Source: Struthio camelus
Taxonomy: Eukaryota > Chordata > Aves > Struthioniformes > Struthionidae
Direction: 5' to 3'
DNA length: 64,000 bases
Assembly (NCBI RefSeq): GCF_040807025.1
Contig: NC_090947.1
Span: 9,424,001 to 9,488,000, forward strand
In this document: piece by piece, positions 1 to 10,557 of the stretch
Layout of the letters: the number at the start of each line of letters is the position of its first letter
Position numbering within the stretch: the stretch's first letter is position 1
Program-made: the position numbers and the translations under genes
Notes under the pieces: generated by a model
The model's input: only the letters and a program-made list of their open reading frames with translations
Told to the model about the DNA's origin: nothing
Database searches by the model: none

Positions 1-1035
1 GTAGCGGGACGAGAAGAGTAGCGGGAGGTCAACCCGAAAGTTGTATGCTGCTGTGTTTTCCTAAGTGAAGATCGGTTTGCAACGAAATGGATTTTGGCTT
101 ACCAAAAAAAAAAAAAAAAATCAATGACAGCTTTAAAGAAATTAAAACATTTCCTCAAAAGTTTAATGGGGCAAAAAAAAAAAAAAAAAGAAAGAAAACA
201 TCCTTCCCTGATGAATGCAAGGTTTTCATCGGATAAAAACCTATTGATAGGTGCTATAAAGCTCTTACTTAGTGGGCAGGAGACCGCCGCTTCCCGCAGC
301 GTCCCGGCGGGTTTAGTCCCAAAGCGCCCCGGCGCGGGGCAGCCGCTCCGTGCAGACCTGGGTGCCGTCCTCGCGACTCTCCCAACCGGCGGGCGCCGTG
401 TCCGGGGCGCCGGAGCCGGCTCGATGGCCTCGAGGCGCATCCCGCTCGGGCCTCGACCCGGCGCGGACGAGACCCCCGGCGGGAAACGCTCCCGGGCGGA
501 GGCGCGGGGCTGGCGAGACGATTAGCGCCAGATGGCAGGTATCAATTATTTACCGTTTATGTACAATAAAAAAAAAAAAAAGAAGGGAAAGCACGCCTCA
601 GCGGCGGGAAGAGCAGCCAGCAAGCTCTAGAGCAATTTAAAAGCGTACGGGGATAAAAGGCGGCAATTTACGGGGCTGCGAGGAGTGCGCGCTGCGGGTT
701 GTAACGCCCCTGCCAGAGTTACCGACGTTAAAGCCGTAGTGAGTTACACTTAAAAATAAACGTGACATGAAGAAGAAATTAGGCGACCGCCTCGCTCCCT
801 TCCAGGGGCAGGGGCGGAAGCTTTGGTGCCCTTAAACCCGCACCCCGGCCGAGAGGGCGCCCGGTGCTGGCACCGCCTTTCCTCGCTCTACCGCCCGGCA
901 GCAGCCGGTCCAGCCCGGCCCCTGCCTCGGGAGCTGGCGAAACAGCAGCCTCCGCCAGCGGCGCTCGCAGCCCTCCTGCGCCGTCCCCGCCGCCGCTCCG
1001 CTCCTGACTAGCCCCCCCCCCCCTTTTTTTTTTTC
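1..1035. other. CpG-dense upstream segment, no gene recognised
   Basis: No coding sequence is recognised. Bases about 275-530 and 790-1010 are very dense in CpG, as in an unmethylated vertebrate CpG island. They are interrupted by AT-rich sequence and by three pure A runs: 104-120 (17 A), 173-189 (17 A) and 568-581 (14 A). A C12 run (1012-1023) passes directly into T11 (1024-1034). Short ORFs on both strands are low-complexity and arginine/proline-rich, as expected from GC-rich DNA. It may be the promoter-proximal flank of a gene to the left; KLF7 is the mammalian neighbour I recall, but nothing here proves it. Confidence 0.5.
104..189. repeat. Two A17 homopolymer runs
   Basis: Pure A runs of exactly 17 bases occupy 104-120 and 173-189, separated by unique sequence. 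A third run of 14 A is at 568-581. No retroposon body is recognisable next to them, so they are annotated only as homopolymer tracts. Long A tracts exclude nucleosomes in general; any such role here is inference. Confidence 0.9.
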
Positions 1036-1670
1036 TTTTTTTATTACTTTACAGCCCAGTTTTTCCTCGAATTTTATGGCGTTTCATTAAAGCCGCCAGA
1101 AGGTGATACTGCCCCCTTTGCAGAAGTGAAATAAATTCAAGTTTTATCGCTTGTGGAAATGCTGGAGCAGCTGTCAGGACGTTTGATGGATTTTCTCAAT
1201 TACAGGACTTGTGGAGCGTTTTATACTTACATCCGCACCGAAGCCTAATATACTGTAGGAGAAGTGTGTCCCCTCCTCGCTCCCTCCTCGCTGCGCATCT
1301 CCCTTCCCAAGAACGATCAACTTGCTATTTTTGCCCTAATTTCTTTTGTACTGTAACCGTTTTTTCCTGCCCGATCATGATCTAGCGCCTCACTTCTTTA
1401 TTCCCCTATAACATCGGGACTTCACTGTTCTGTAAGGAGACGGGCGCGCACCAGTATTACGGCTCCTGCTGGCACGGGACTCGAGCGCCATAACGATTTC
1501 GCGCTTGCGGGATTTATTACTGCAGGGCCAGATTTTCGGCCGAGGCTGGTGGTTTCGGGTGTGCCGGGGCACCCGGCGCGGGGTGCATCCCCACGGGCAG
1601 CCGGGGGCGCCAGCCGGCAAGGGGAGCCCAGCCGCCACCTCCTGGGGAACACACAGGCAGGATACACTAC
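1036..1670. other. Noncoding unique sequence, candidate conserved element
   Basis: No gene is seen. Bases about 1073-1260 are complex, AT-balanced sequence with scattered CpGs (for example GCGTTT, CCGCCA, ATCCGCACCG) that do not look like repeat or decayed neutral DNA. This makes them a candidate conserved noncoding element, which cannot be confirmed without alignment. Bases 1440-1640 are GC- and CpG-rich again. Confidence 0.35.
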
Positions 1671-1674
1671 TTTT

Positions 1675-1734
1675 TATATATGTATATATACATATATATA
1701 TATGTACACACACACACACACACACATATCTATA
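1675..1734. repeat. Compound TA/CA microsatellite
   Basis: A TA/TG-rich tract (about 1675-1705) runs into a perfect (AC)n array at 1706-1726, followed by a short TATCTATA tail. Two short ORFs reading through it are tyrosine/histidine/threonine repeats produced by the dinucleotides and are not genes. Confidence 0.95.
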
Positions 1735-4700
1735 TTGCTTTTCATTTTGTTTGCACTGGTTGAGGAGGGCTTGCTAGGGTCTCCCTTCCTCTGAGGTGCA
1801 GGCAGAAAACCCTGCAGACGTGAGCACCAAAGAACTGGATTTGTCCCTAGAAAAAGTTGCAAGCGTCACAAAAGCGCATTTCAACCTCGAGCGCCCCATC
1901 CTTTCCACCCGAAACTTCCTCTCTTTTCGGAGGCGGGGGCAGCGAGGGGGAAGGAGATGCCCATTCACCGTAGAAGCAGGAATAAAAGATATTTCATACG
2001 AAGCCTTAAGCCGACCCAGCTCTGGCGCTTTTGCTGGGGAACGGCGATGCTCGGCGCTTCAACATCTCCAAGGTCTGCCAAGGTGTGATCCCAGCTTTAT
2101 TCAAACTAGAGCAATTAAGGCAATTAAAGGCAAGGAAACGCTCCTGAAGGGGGAACGGGCAGGTTGGGAACTGCCACCAAACAGAATTGCTATTACAGTC
2201 TATCAAACCGACACAAAAAGATTAAAAACCTGATTTACTTTAAAACAAAAAAAACAAAAAAGCCAAGCGTTCTCTAAAATAGATAAGACATCCTGCTGAG
2301 AAAATCGCTCCACGCATAAAAGAGGAGCCGAGGAGGTTATATATAAGAAAGCTAATCTTCTCGATTGCTTTAATCACCTCAGACCGTTTCGCCTGCTCAT
2401 TCGGAAGCTGGGAAACGGAGGACAAAATTATCCCGGGGACGTCCCCGTTCCCAGGGGCTGCGCTCGGCTGGGCTCGTTCTCCTGAACATCCCTCCCCGGC
2501 GCCCTGCACAGCGGCCGTTGCTTTGCGAGATACTGCTCACTTCACACCGCTCCGTAGCTGATGCAAACATTCATGGCTGGAGCGGTATGGCTTATTATTT
2601 AGCTTTTTGGCTAAATCCGACACCTGATGTTAAGCCCTGATTCTTTCTTTGCCCAAGTAGCTGGAGCGATTTTATGGGCGGTTGATTTTTGCGTGTCACA
2701 ACTTCGACCCAAAGCCCGCCGAAACCCGTGGAAACCCACCAGCTCGGGAGGTTTCGTGCCAGAACTGAAGGGAGTAAATCTGCCGTTCGCGCAAAGCGCA
2801 GGTTTGCAAACAGGCCGGCAGCCGGCCGGATCGGCAGCGGTGTGGCCAGCCCCGCGCTGTGGTGGTAAACTCTTGCCGGGCTCCAGAATTCACCCCAAAC
2901 ACCTCGCTCCCTTTCCTTACGCATGCAGTTTCACCGCGCGATCTCCGCACTCAAGGTCGGCACGAGTAATACTCGCTGTCTTGGGCTGTCAGCAAGGAGG
3001 GGGGAAAAATTCCCTCTTCCGGTGACTGATACACAAATTAGTTTAGGCGAGAAATGTGTTCGCTCCCTTTCCAAGCCTAATCGCCTCCAAAAGCCAGAAT
3101 ACTCAGCAGAGGGGCAGAAATGGAGTCGGGGGCACGGAGGGAGCTGGAGGGCAGCGCGTGTCCTCCTCCCGGCCATAAATCACAGGAATCAAATTAGACC
3201 GTCTCAAACTGAGGGACAAAAAGCCGGTTATAGATCCGTTTTGCAACGCGGCCTGACACGGACTCCATTTGTGACTCGCTGAGTGACATTACTTACTCTG
3301 AGTGCTCCTCTGACAACATCAACGCTTAACGTGAAGACGTGTAAAATTACAGCAAAATGAATGAAACACAGGAAATAATTGTGTAAAGTTTATGGGGTGG
3401 CTTTTATTTTCTTTTTTTGGAGGCCTTCTCTCAGTTTCTGCCTTCTAAATTAAGATCTGGGCAATGTCTCAACTGACAGCGGCTTCTCAGAGCAAAGGTC
3501 TCCTCTGCTCTTGGTGCATACGAGCAACTTGAAACTCACACCAGCGCGCGCTGAGCGGCAAATAGGCCTTTGTGTTGATGAGGCAAATCCTGAGGCACTT
3601 AAAAGCAAGGAGGGCTGAAGTATCCCATGTATCTCCATCTTCAAAGTGCAACACACTTATGGAAATTGCAGATGCTGCGGTGCTATTTGTCTGGAAGGAA
3701 GCATTACAGCTGACAGATGAACCCCATTTCTCCAACAGATGAAGGCTGCGAGAGGTTTAAGGAAACATCCATAAATTAAGGTGCGGATGAAGCTCCCGCT
3801 GTCTTCCTTGGCCTCCGTCTCGCCGGCACGGGCGGCGAGCACTCGCAACGGCAGCCTTGGCCGAGCACGGTTAAATACTAGGGGAGAAAAGTTTGCCTTT
3901 CTGCACAACGACCCCAGGAATGGTTTAATTAAGCCCATACTCCAGCCCCAATGTGCATCCTGCGCTAGCGTCTGGGCTTTCCAAGGACATAGAAAGCACG
4001 AAGTAAAGCGAAGTGGAAGCGGTGCCCGGGTTCCTGCTGCCATCTTCAGCCCTCCCGCGATAGTGCACGTGCCCAGGCGGTGGCCAGCGACCGTGGGTGA
4101 CTTCAGGTGACCCGGGACACCAACACCAGCCTGGACTCGGCCCCCGCCACCCCAGAACACGTCCTCCTGCCCTGCGGGACTGGCCCGTGGGTGCTCCCGT
4201 CCACCTCGCCCTGGAGAACGTCCCCCGGGGGGGCACCCAACGCCAAGGTGCTTTTATGACTCCTACACAGACAGTCACGGTGATAGAGCCAACGTGAAAG
4301 CGGTAAAATGTGCTGATATTTCGTCAAAACAGATTTTTGCAGGGGGAGTTAGATATAGACCGCTTCTTCTTTTAGAGGGGGTTAAATAGCTCAAAACCAG
4401 GAGGGTCTGGATCGGCCAAAACCATCTGCATTGAGAGGAACGCGTAAAAAAACGCGGAGCATTCAGGTTGCTTTAGCAGCACCAGTCGCCTAATAGAAGC
4501 TGGTTGTAGGCGCTTTTCCTTTTTGTCAGCGCAGTCTATTTCACCGGAACAAGGAAAATCTCCAAACCTGATACATAAAAAAGGCATCAAGGAAGGACAC
4601 AAAAGTATTTATTTCCATTTATTTCATTGCAGGTAACGGGTGACAGCTAGCATTTCAAGATCACGGCTTGCTCTGCTGAAGACCTGCAGCTGACACATCA

Positions 4701-4760
4701 CCCGTCATTTACAATGTGCTATTAAACTTATTCAGTCATTATATCTCTTTTCTCCGCTTG
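1735..4760. other. Noncoding upstream region with CpG patches
   Basis: No supported gene. CpG-rich stretches lie near 2400-2520, 2690-2960, 3100-3260 and 3780-4250, alternating with AT-rich sequence such as 2230-2360 and 3330-3460. ORFs up to 167 codons occur on both strands and overlap each other. None shows a recognisable domain, and open frames of this size are common in CpG-rich DNA. The repeated alternation suggests regulatory sequence, which is inference. Confidence 0.45.
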
Positions 4761-7130
4761 TTGCAGCCTCGAGACTTTTTGCTTAGGCTGCACATAAGTT
4801 CTTGTTTGGAAAGCTTTAAAGGCAAAACATATATATGTATATCCTGGTCACTGAGAAAGTGCTGAAGAAGTGCATCAACACATGAAGAGTTTCCATTTTA
4901 ATGGGGAAGTCCCCAACGAGAGCATCAATGGGAAACTCCTGGAAGCCGTCTGGCGGGTCGGTGCTGCCCTCAGTAGGGTTCAGGTCACATTGCACCGGCT
5001 TTGCTCAGCGAGGAGGCACCTTGCACTGAAAACAGGAGGGCTGCTGCCAGGACTTTGCACCGGGGAAGGAGGGCTTCAGGCATGCGTAAAGAGCATCCTC
5101 CGGCCCCAGAACGGGCAAGGGGGAAACGCGGCCTTAACTCGGCTTGGGTGCACGCGTGCGCTCCGCGGAGCATCTGAGCGAGACCCAATCTGCGGGGAAG
5201 GTGATTGGGCTTTACCAACGGTAGAGAGGGGAAAAACAGAGAAGCCTTTGGGCCCCCAGGCCTTGCGCAGGCCCCTAGGCATCTGCAACGTGCTGCTACC
5301 TCCGAGCAGAGAACCGGCTTGCACAAAAGTTTGCCCGTTTTTTCCCAACTACGTCCTTTGTTCGGATCAGAAATACTACCTCTGCCTGCAGAGCTTTCAT
5401 CGCTGGCGACGCCTCCCTGCAGAGATGACATTAGAGGAGTGATGGGGAGAAAGAAGTGATCAAAGAACTTTATTATCCGCCTTTTTGGCAGCTGACTTGC
5501 CCTGTCAAACGTAAGCAAGGCCGGCAGCGCTCCGAGGTGCTGCCAGGCCAGCGGCTGTTCAGCCGCCGGCCCGAGATGAGGCGTCCTCAGCAAGCAGGTA
5601 TCCCGAGCAGAGAAATCAGCGCTGGGGAACGAGAGGCCACCTCGTGTTTTCGGTTTTCTGCGGCACTCGCTCTGCTGCCTCGCGGAGATGTTTGTGTCAG
5701 CCGCCCCAGGGAAACGCGGAGCCGACGTGCTACTGCGCTGCGTTGTTTTCTGGCTGTGTAGCTCACGCTCCCTCCCGCTCCTAACGAAGGGCACTGAACG
5801 AAAGAGCTGCCAGGCCTTGCCAAGGCTTGCCGAAGCCAAAAGCAGCTCTGGGATTTTTTTATCCCACCGTCTGGGATAAAAATGACTTCTTGTCCTGGAC
5901 GCGGCACTGAACGCGTCCCCGGAGGGGGGTGAGACGCGGCGCTCGGGAAGGGAGGATTTGGGGGGGGATCAGACCGGGCTGGGGCTTTGCAGACCACAGA
6001 GCTTCTCCCGCGTTTTCAATCTGCAAAAATCAAGACTGATCGAGACGCGGTTCAGCAGAACCTCCGAAGTTCGGAGACAAGACGGGACGGACAGCCTAAG
6101 ATTTGTCCCTTCTCTGATAAAAGCATCCATGAGTCGGCAGGGACCTTTATAATGTTCGTATTTGTTTGCTTATGCTCCCGCAAGAGCTAAATATACTTGG
6201 CAAATTGAGACAAGCGCTGGTGGGCAGAGGGCTAGAGATCACCCGTGCCCTTGAGCTAAATGAAAGCGAGGGAATATCCAGTGCTAACGAACCTGAGGGC
6301 TCCGGCCGTTGCTCCTAAACAGCCTCCTTGCTCCTTAATCTCTTCCTGCAGTTGGAGATCCTTCCTCCAAACAGCTTATTCTCCACCCAGGGCAGAGTCT
6401 TTCCAGCACGGAGCTATTCAATTTAATCCACAAATCTTCTCTTCTAGGGATAACGCTCTGCTGTCTTCCCCAGTCTGTTTTCTTTTGCCATTTTGACATC
6501 ATTAGCGCTCAGAAAGTGCTAGCGGAGATAATATTATTGTTAATTTTACCGTGCTTGGAAAGGCACAGAGGAGCCTAAGCTCGGCCAAATGCTTGACTTT
6601 GGCTTTTTCCTATAGTATGATATCCTTTTGTATATAGCTCAGCGTGGCAACCCGTTTGTATCAAATTTTAGCAGTTAAGGGAGGGCGGAAGGGGCAGCAA
6701 TCAATGCGTGCCTTGACAAGAGGGCTGAAGTCAATAGATGGCCATCCTCCACCAGCTGAGCATCGGCCCCTCTACATTTATTCCCGGTCTGCAGCAGAAC
6801 TGGCCTTTATTAACCAGCGGAGCGCCCACCGGTCTGTGGGCTCGGCCGGAGCCCGGCCGCTCGGAGGCGCTCGGAAAGCAGCGTCCCCCTTTAGCAGGAG
6901 CCAGAGACGGCCGCGGGCAAGGCAAGCAGCTGTCCCCGCGCCGACCGTCCGAGACTTTGAAGATTAGATCCCTTCTGCACGCACAGTTTTTATTTCAGGC
7001 AGAGAGGAGAGAAAAAACAAAATCAAATTGTTTTTCTCAGTCCAATTCCCCTCAGTCTAATAGGTCTCTTGTAAACGCCAGCTCTCCTGTCATTTACACC
7101 GAGCCCGTTTGAGCTGTTTTATCAATAGTT
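4761..7130. other. Noncoding upstream region, CpG-rich
   Basis: CpG is frequent from about 4900 to 5960 and from 6800 to 6960. The longest open frame runs on the minus strand from 5839 to 4985 (284 codons). Its translation has no domain or signal I recognise, and plus-strand frames of 190 and 101 codons overlap it, so I do not call a gene. Bases 6600-6690 are AT-rich and complex. Nothing else is identifiable. Confidence 0.4.
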
Positions 7131-9490
7131 AAATAAGAATACTTCAAAGTAACACGATTTTTTTTATTTGAATTCCAATATATGTTCAGATGGTTTAACA
7201 CAAATCGAGTACAGAAGGCTCGCTACATTCATATTGCAAATTAAATTACATATCATAGAGCTGCACAAGTAAATACATTATATAACTGCATAAATAAATG
7301 CATGTAATTAGATACAGTATCTCATTCTCCCCGACGCATAACGGCAAAACTAGTGGAAGTCTGGTGCATAACACCACAAGAGTCGACCCGGAAGACGGCA
7401 GGCAAGAACAAATACAAAACAAGGCGCAAGACAAAGGCGAAGTCCGCCAGGCCCCATCGCTACCTGGGCGATGGTTAAAATGGTGAAAATTGCCCACTCC
7501 CAAGGAGTTGGCAGGAGCATCGGTCCCCGTTCGGGCTTCCCTCCTGACTGCAGGAGAGAAATTCAGGTCCTTTTAAGCTGATAAACAGAGCCCAGCTGGG
7601 ACCTAATTTGTTGTTTGGATATTAAAGGCTGTGAGACAGCCCAGCATCCTGGTGTGCTTTAAAGGAACTGGGGTTGCCTCATGCAGCCAAATGAGCAACA
7701 GGCAGCACATGCTGGTGCTCGACACCGGAGGACATGAACGGCAGTGATTTCTGGCTCTCCTGCACCCACTGTCTTTTTTTTTTTTTTTTTGGCCCGTATT
7801 GGTCTGCACTACTTTTTAAGTGCTCTTAGTGTTTTTTTCACTTCTGAACAACCTCCCCCTCTTTCCCATAGCTCCAGCAACCTGACTTTGTAGTAAATGG
7901 ACATGCTAAAAATTGGAGCTCTTCAACATTTCCAGCCATTTGTTCGAGCCAGGCTGTGCGATAGTGATCCTGAAACCAAACGCCACACCAGCATGCTGCC
8001 ATCTTCACGCCACCTCTGAAATTATTTGCCAAATTAGTGTTTGCTGGCTCCTCTCGTGAAAGAAAGACAGCCACGGAGGCGTAAGATTTATTTTTCAAAG
8101 TGCGAAAGTCAAAGTAATATTTCCTGTGTGATGGGAGCTGACTCAAAAGCAGCAGGTCGTGCCAGTAGAAATGCAGGACTTACCAGCAAAGCTACCAAGC
8201 TGGTAGTCAGAGAAACAAGCTGTCCCTGGAGAACGAAGCCTGCTGCACGCCATTGTGACCGGGCGACCTCCTTAGTCCCTTCTTGCTTTTCAGCTTCCTT
8301 TCCACATTTATTTATTTGAGACTCTGGCAAAGCAGAGCCTCTTAAATTACTCCTGTTCTTGCCTTGGCTTTATGTAGCAGGTGGTTCGTAAAGAGATGTT
8401 CCACCTTCCAAAGAGGTGTTGCCTTTCGGGCCAAAGACGGACAGGAAAAATGAGTCCCTCTTCCTTCCCCAGTGAGCACAGGCAGATATTTTTCTCCTCC
8501 CTTTTCTTCAGTGCTGCCATGCGCTTTTTCGTTTGCCACCTCGCTCGTTTGGAGCAAGGGAGGAAGGCAAACACAGAGCTTCACCACTGGCTGTAGGCCA
8601 GGGCTTTTGCCACGTTATCTACCGAAACAGTACATGGCTCCTCTTCAGCACGGGATCATCCTCATTGCACCCAAGGGTGGGACTGTGGACAAGGCAGCCA
8701 AACGCTCACTCCGGACTGATGGATCCAGTATTTACTCAGCTTTTTCAGGCCTGTTTTGCTGTCTGCAGCGAGCCCCATGCCACTACAACAGTCCTGCTAG
8801 CTAGGTTAAAGGCAATCTGAAACCCACCCATCTAACCGGAGCGCCCATGTATTAGGTCAGTATTGCATTCATATTAGATTTGCCGTGTCTGATACTTCAA
8901 TCGGTGCTTAAATAAGTCATTTATCAGTTCTTCTCGTTCTTAAAGCAACAGAAAGTTTTTGAGTGTGCTGTGGTCCACAAGCCACGAAGTGCATTATAAA
9001 AGAGCTGGATGGACAAGAAAAAGGTCACGGAGGCTTGGAGTGTAAACCCATCTGTACAGCATTGCTGAGCCCCTCGTTGGTCAGTAATTCGTATTAGTCC
9101 TTCCTTCTGTGTGCCAATCTGCCACACGAAAGCACAAGATGCTCTTCAAAGCTGATATGACCTTTAAAGGTTCAGCCCAAAGCTGCTTTGCTGACATCTG
9201 ACATGAGACGAAATCATAATAATAACCAAGCTTCTACACTGCCTTTTATCTGTTGATCCCAAGGCAAGAAAAGCCTCACGGAGAAGGAAGCAGCGGCAGA
9301 GAGAGGGGCAGAAAAGCTGTACCGGAGGTCACAGCGCAAAGGCAAAATCAAATCTGCTCCATCACAGGGGGTCTTTTTCTGGGAAAAAAAAAAAGACATA
9401 GCTAGCAGAAAGGGCGTTTAATACTTGAACGCAACCCAGAACCTTTGCATAAAAGGTTGGTTAGCAATTCCCACCAAGACAAACTGGTAA
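7131..9490. other. AT-richer noncoding stretch
   Basis: No gene, RNA or transposon was recognised. Bases 7140-7320 are strongly AT-rich. A T17 run lies at 7774-7790 and an A-rich run near 9380-9393. ORFs here are all under about 110 codons and unrecognised. Confidence 0.5.
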
Positions 9491-10540
9491 CTGTGGAAGG
9501 CTTGAGCACTTATTTGTGGAAACGCCTGGAACCCCCTTTGGTGCATGCTTTTGGATCATCACTGTTTTCTGTTCACAGCCGAGCTGCTTGCGTTCAAGCC
9601 GTTTGACCTTTTTTCTGAAATTACTGCTGGCTTTCTTGCGGGCAGAGCTCCCTGCTCCTTGCAGGTCGGGGTGCGCCGCTGCTGGGGAGCCGAGTTATGT
9701 CTCCGCGGCTTTGGTGGGCCCTCCAGCGCTGCAGGATGGCTTTCTGCCTCTGCCGGCGCAGGGAGCGTTTCCTGCCTCCCCCCTGCACCGCTCGCCCTGG
9801 GCTGGCCCTTGCGGCCGTGGGCGCACGATCTGTCCGGGTGCATCGTCGCCACCGCGGTTTTAAAGCCCCTGCGCTCTTGGGAAACACATCCCTTCAAGAC
9901 CCTTGCGGTGGGGCTGTGGGAGAGCTGCGCTGTGCGGGTGTCCGCCGAAACCCCGGCCCCCTGCACGCGCTCTGCAACTTGCCCTCTTACCGGCCTCCTC
10001 CCTCTCCAAAACAGCCTCTCTCAAAAGTTTCTTGAGCATCTGTTTGGATGGATGCCCAAAATATCAAAACCCTAGAAGTTTTAAAAACAAAAAAAAAGGG
10101 GGAGCAAAACGGGTTTTCCCAAACACCATGTGACAAAGGTGGAAATGTACAGCAAGTGTCCCAAAGTAACTGCAGAACCGCTAGCACTTTGGCCCTCCGC
10201 GCCGGCAGTGTTAAAAGGGCTAAACTGGCCAGCGGGACCTCTACGTTTCCTCCTCCCTTTTTCAAGTACAAAGAGAATAATTTTTCTACTGAAGGAATTT
10301 TGATTTGCTGCCTCGTTGCTGTGTGCGTCTGCAGTTAACTCCACAAACACTAATGAAAACTGCTATTTCCGTACTTTGAAAACCAAAACACTGCCTCGTT
10401 CACACCTTTTTTCAAGCAAAACTGTGTTTATATCTGTCTGAAAGCTGCATGAACAACGAATGTGTGGGAGTTCAGATGTTTCAGAGACGCAGAATATTGA
10501 GCAAGTATTACCCTTTCTTGCACAGTTTTGTGATAAATCT
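9491..10540. other. CpG-rich patch then unique noncoding sequence
   Basis: Bases about 9640-10,000 are rich in CpG and open in several frames on both strands (176, 135 and 112 codons). This simultaneous openness points to composition rather than coding. The remainder, 10,050-10,540, is ordinary unique sequence. No gene is recognised. Confidence 0.4.
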
Positions 10541-10543
10541 TAT

Positions 10544-10557
10544 GGGGGGGGGGGGGG
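10544..10557. repeat. G14 homopolymer run
   Basis: Fourteen consecutive G bases follow TAT and precede AAGAGG. A G run of this length can form intermolecular or slipped G-quadruplexes and is prone to length errors in sequencing, so its exact length is uncertain. Confidence 0.9.

Noticed and set aside
1-1000. KLF7 first exon on the minus strand
   Set aside because: No frame encodes the KLF7 N-terminus or zinc fingers. Only CpG richness and recalled synteny support a link, so it is mentioned only as context.
1073-1110. CTCF-like site in CCAGAAGGTGATACTGCCCC
   Set aside because: It departs from the CTCF consensus at core G positions, which is too weak to annotate.
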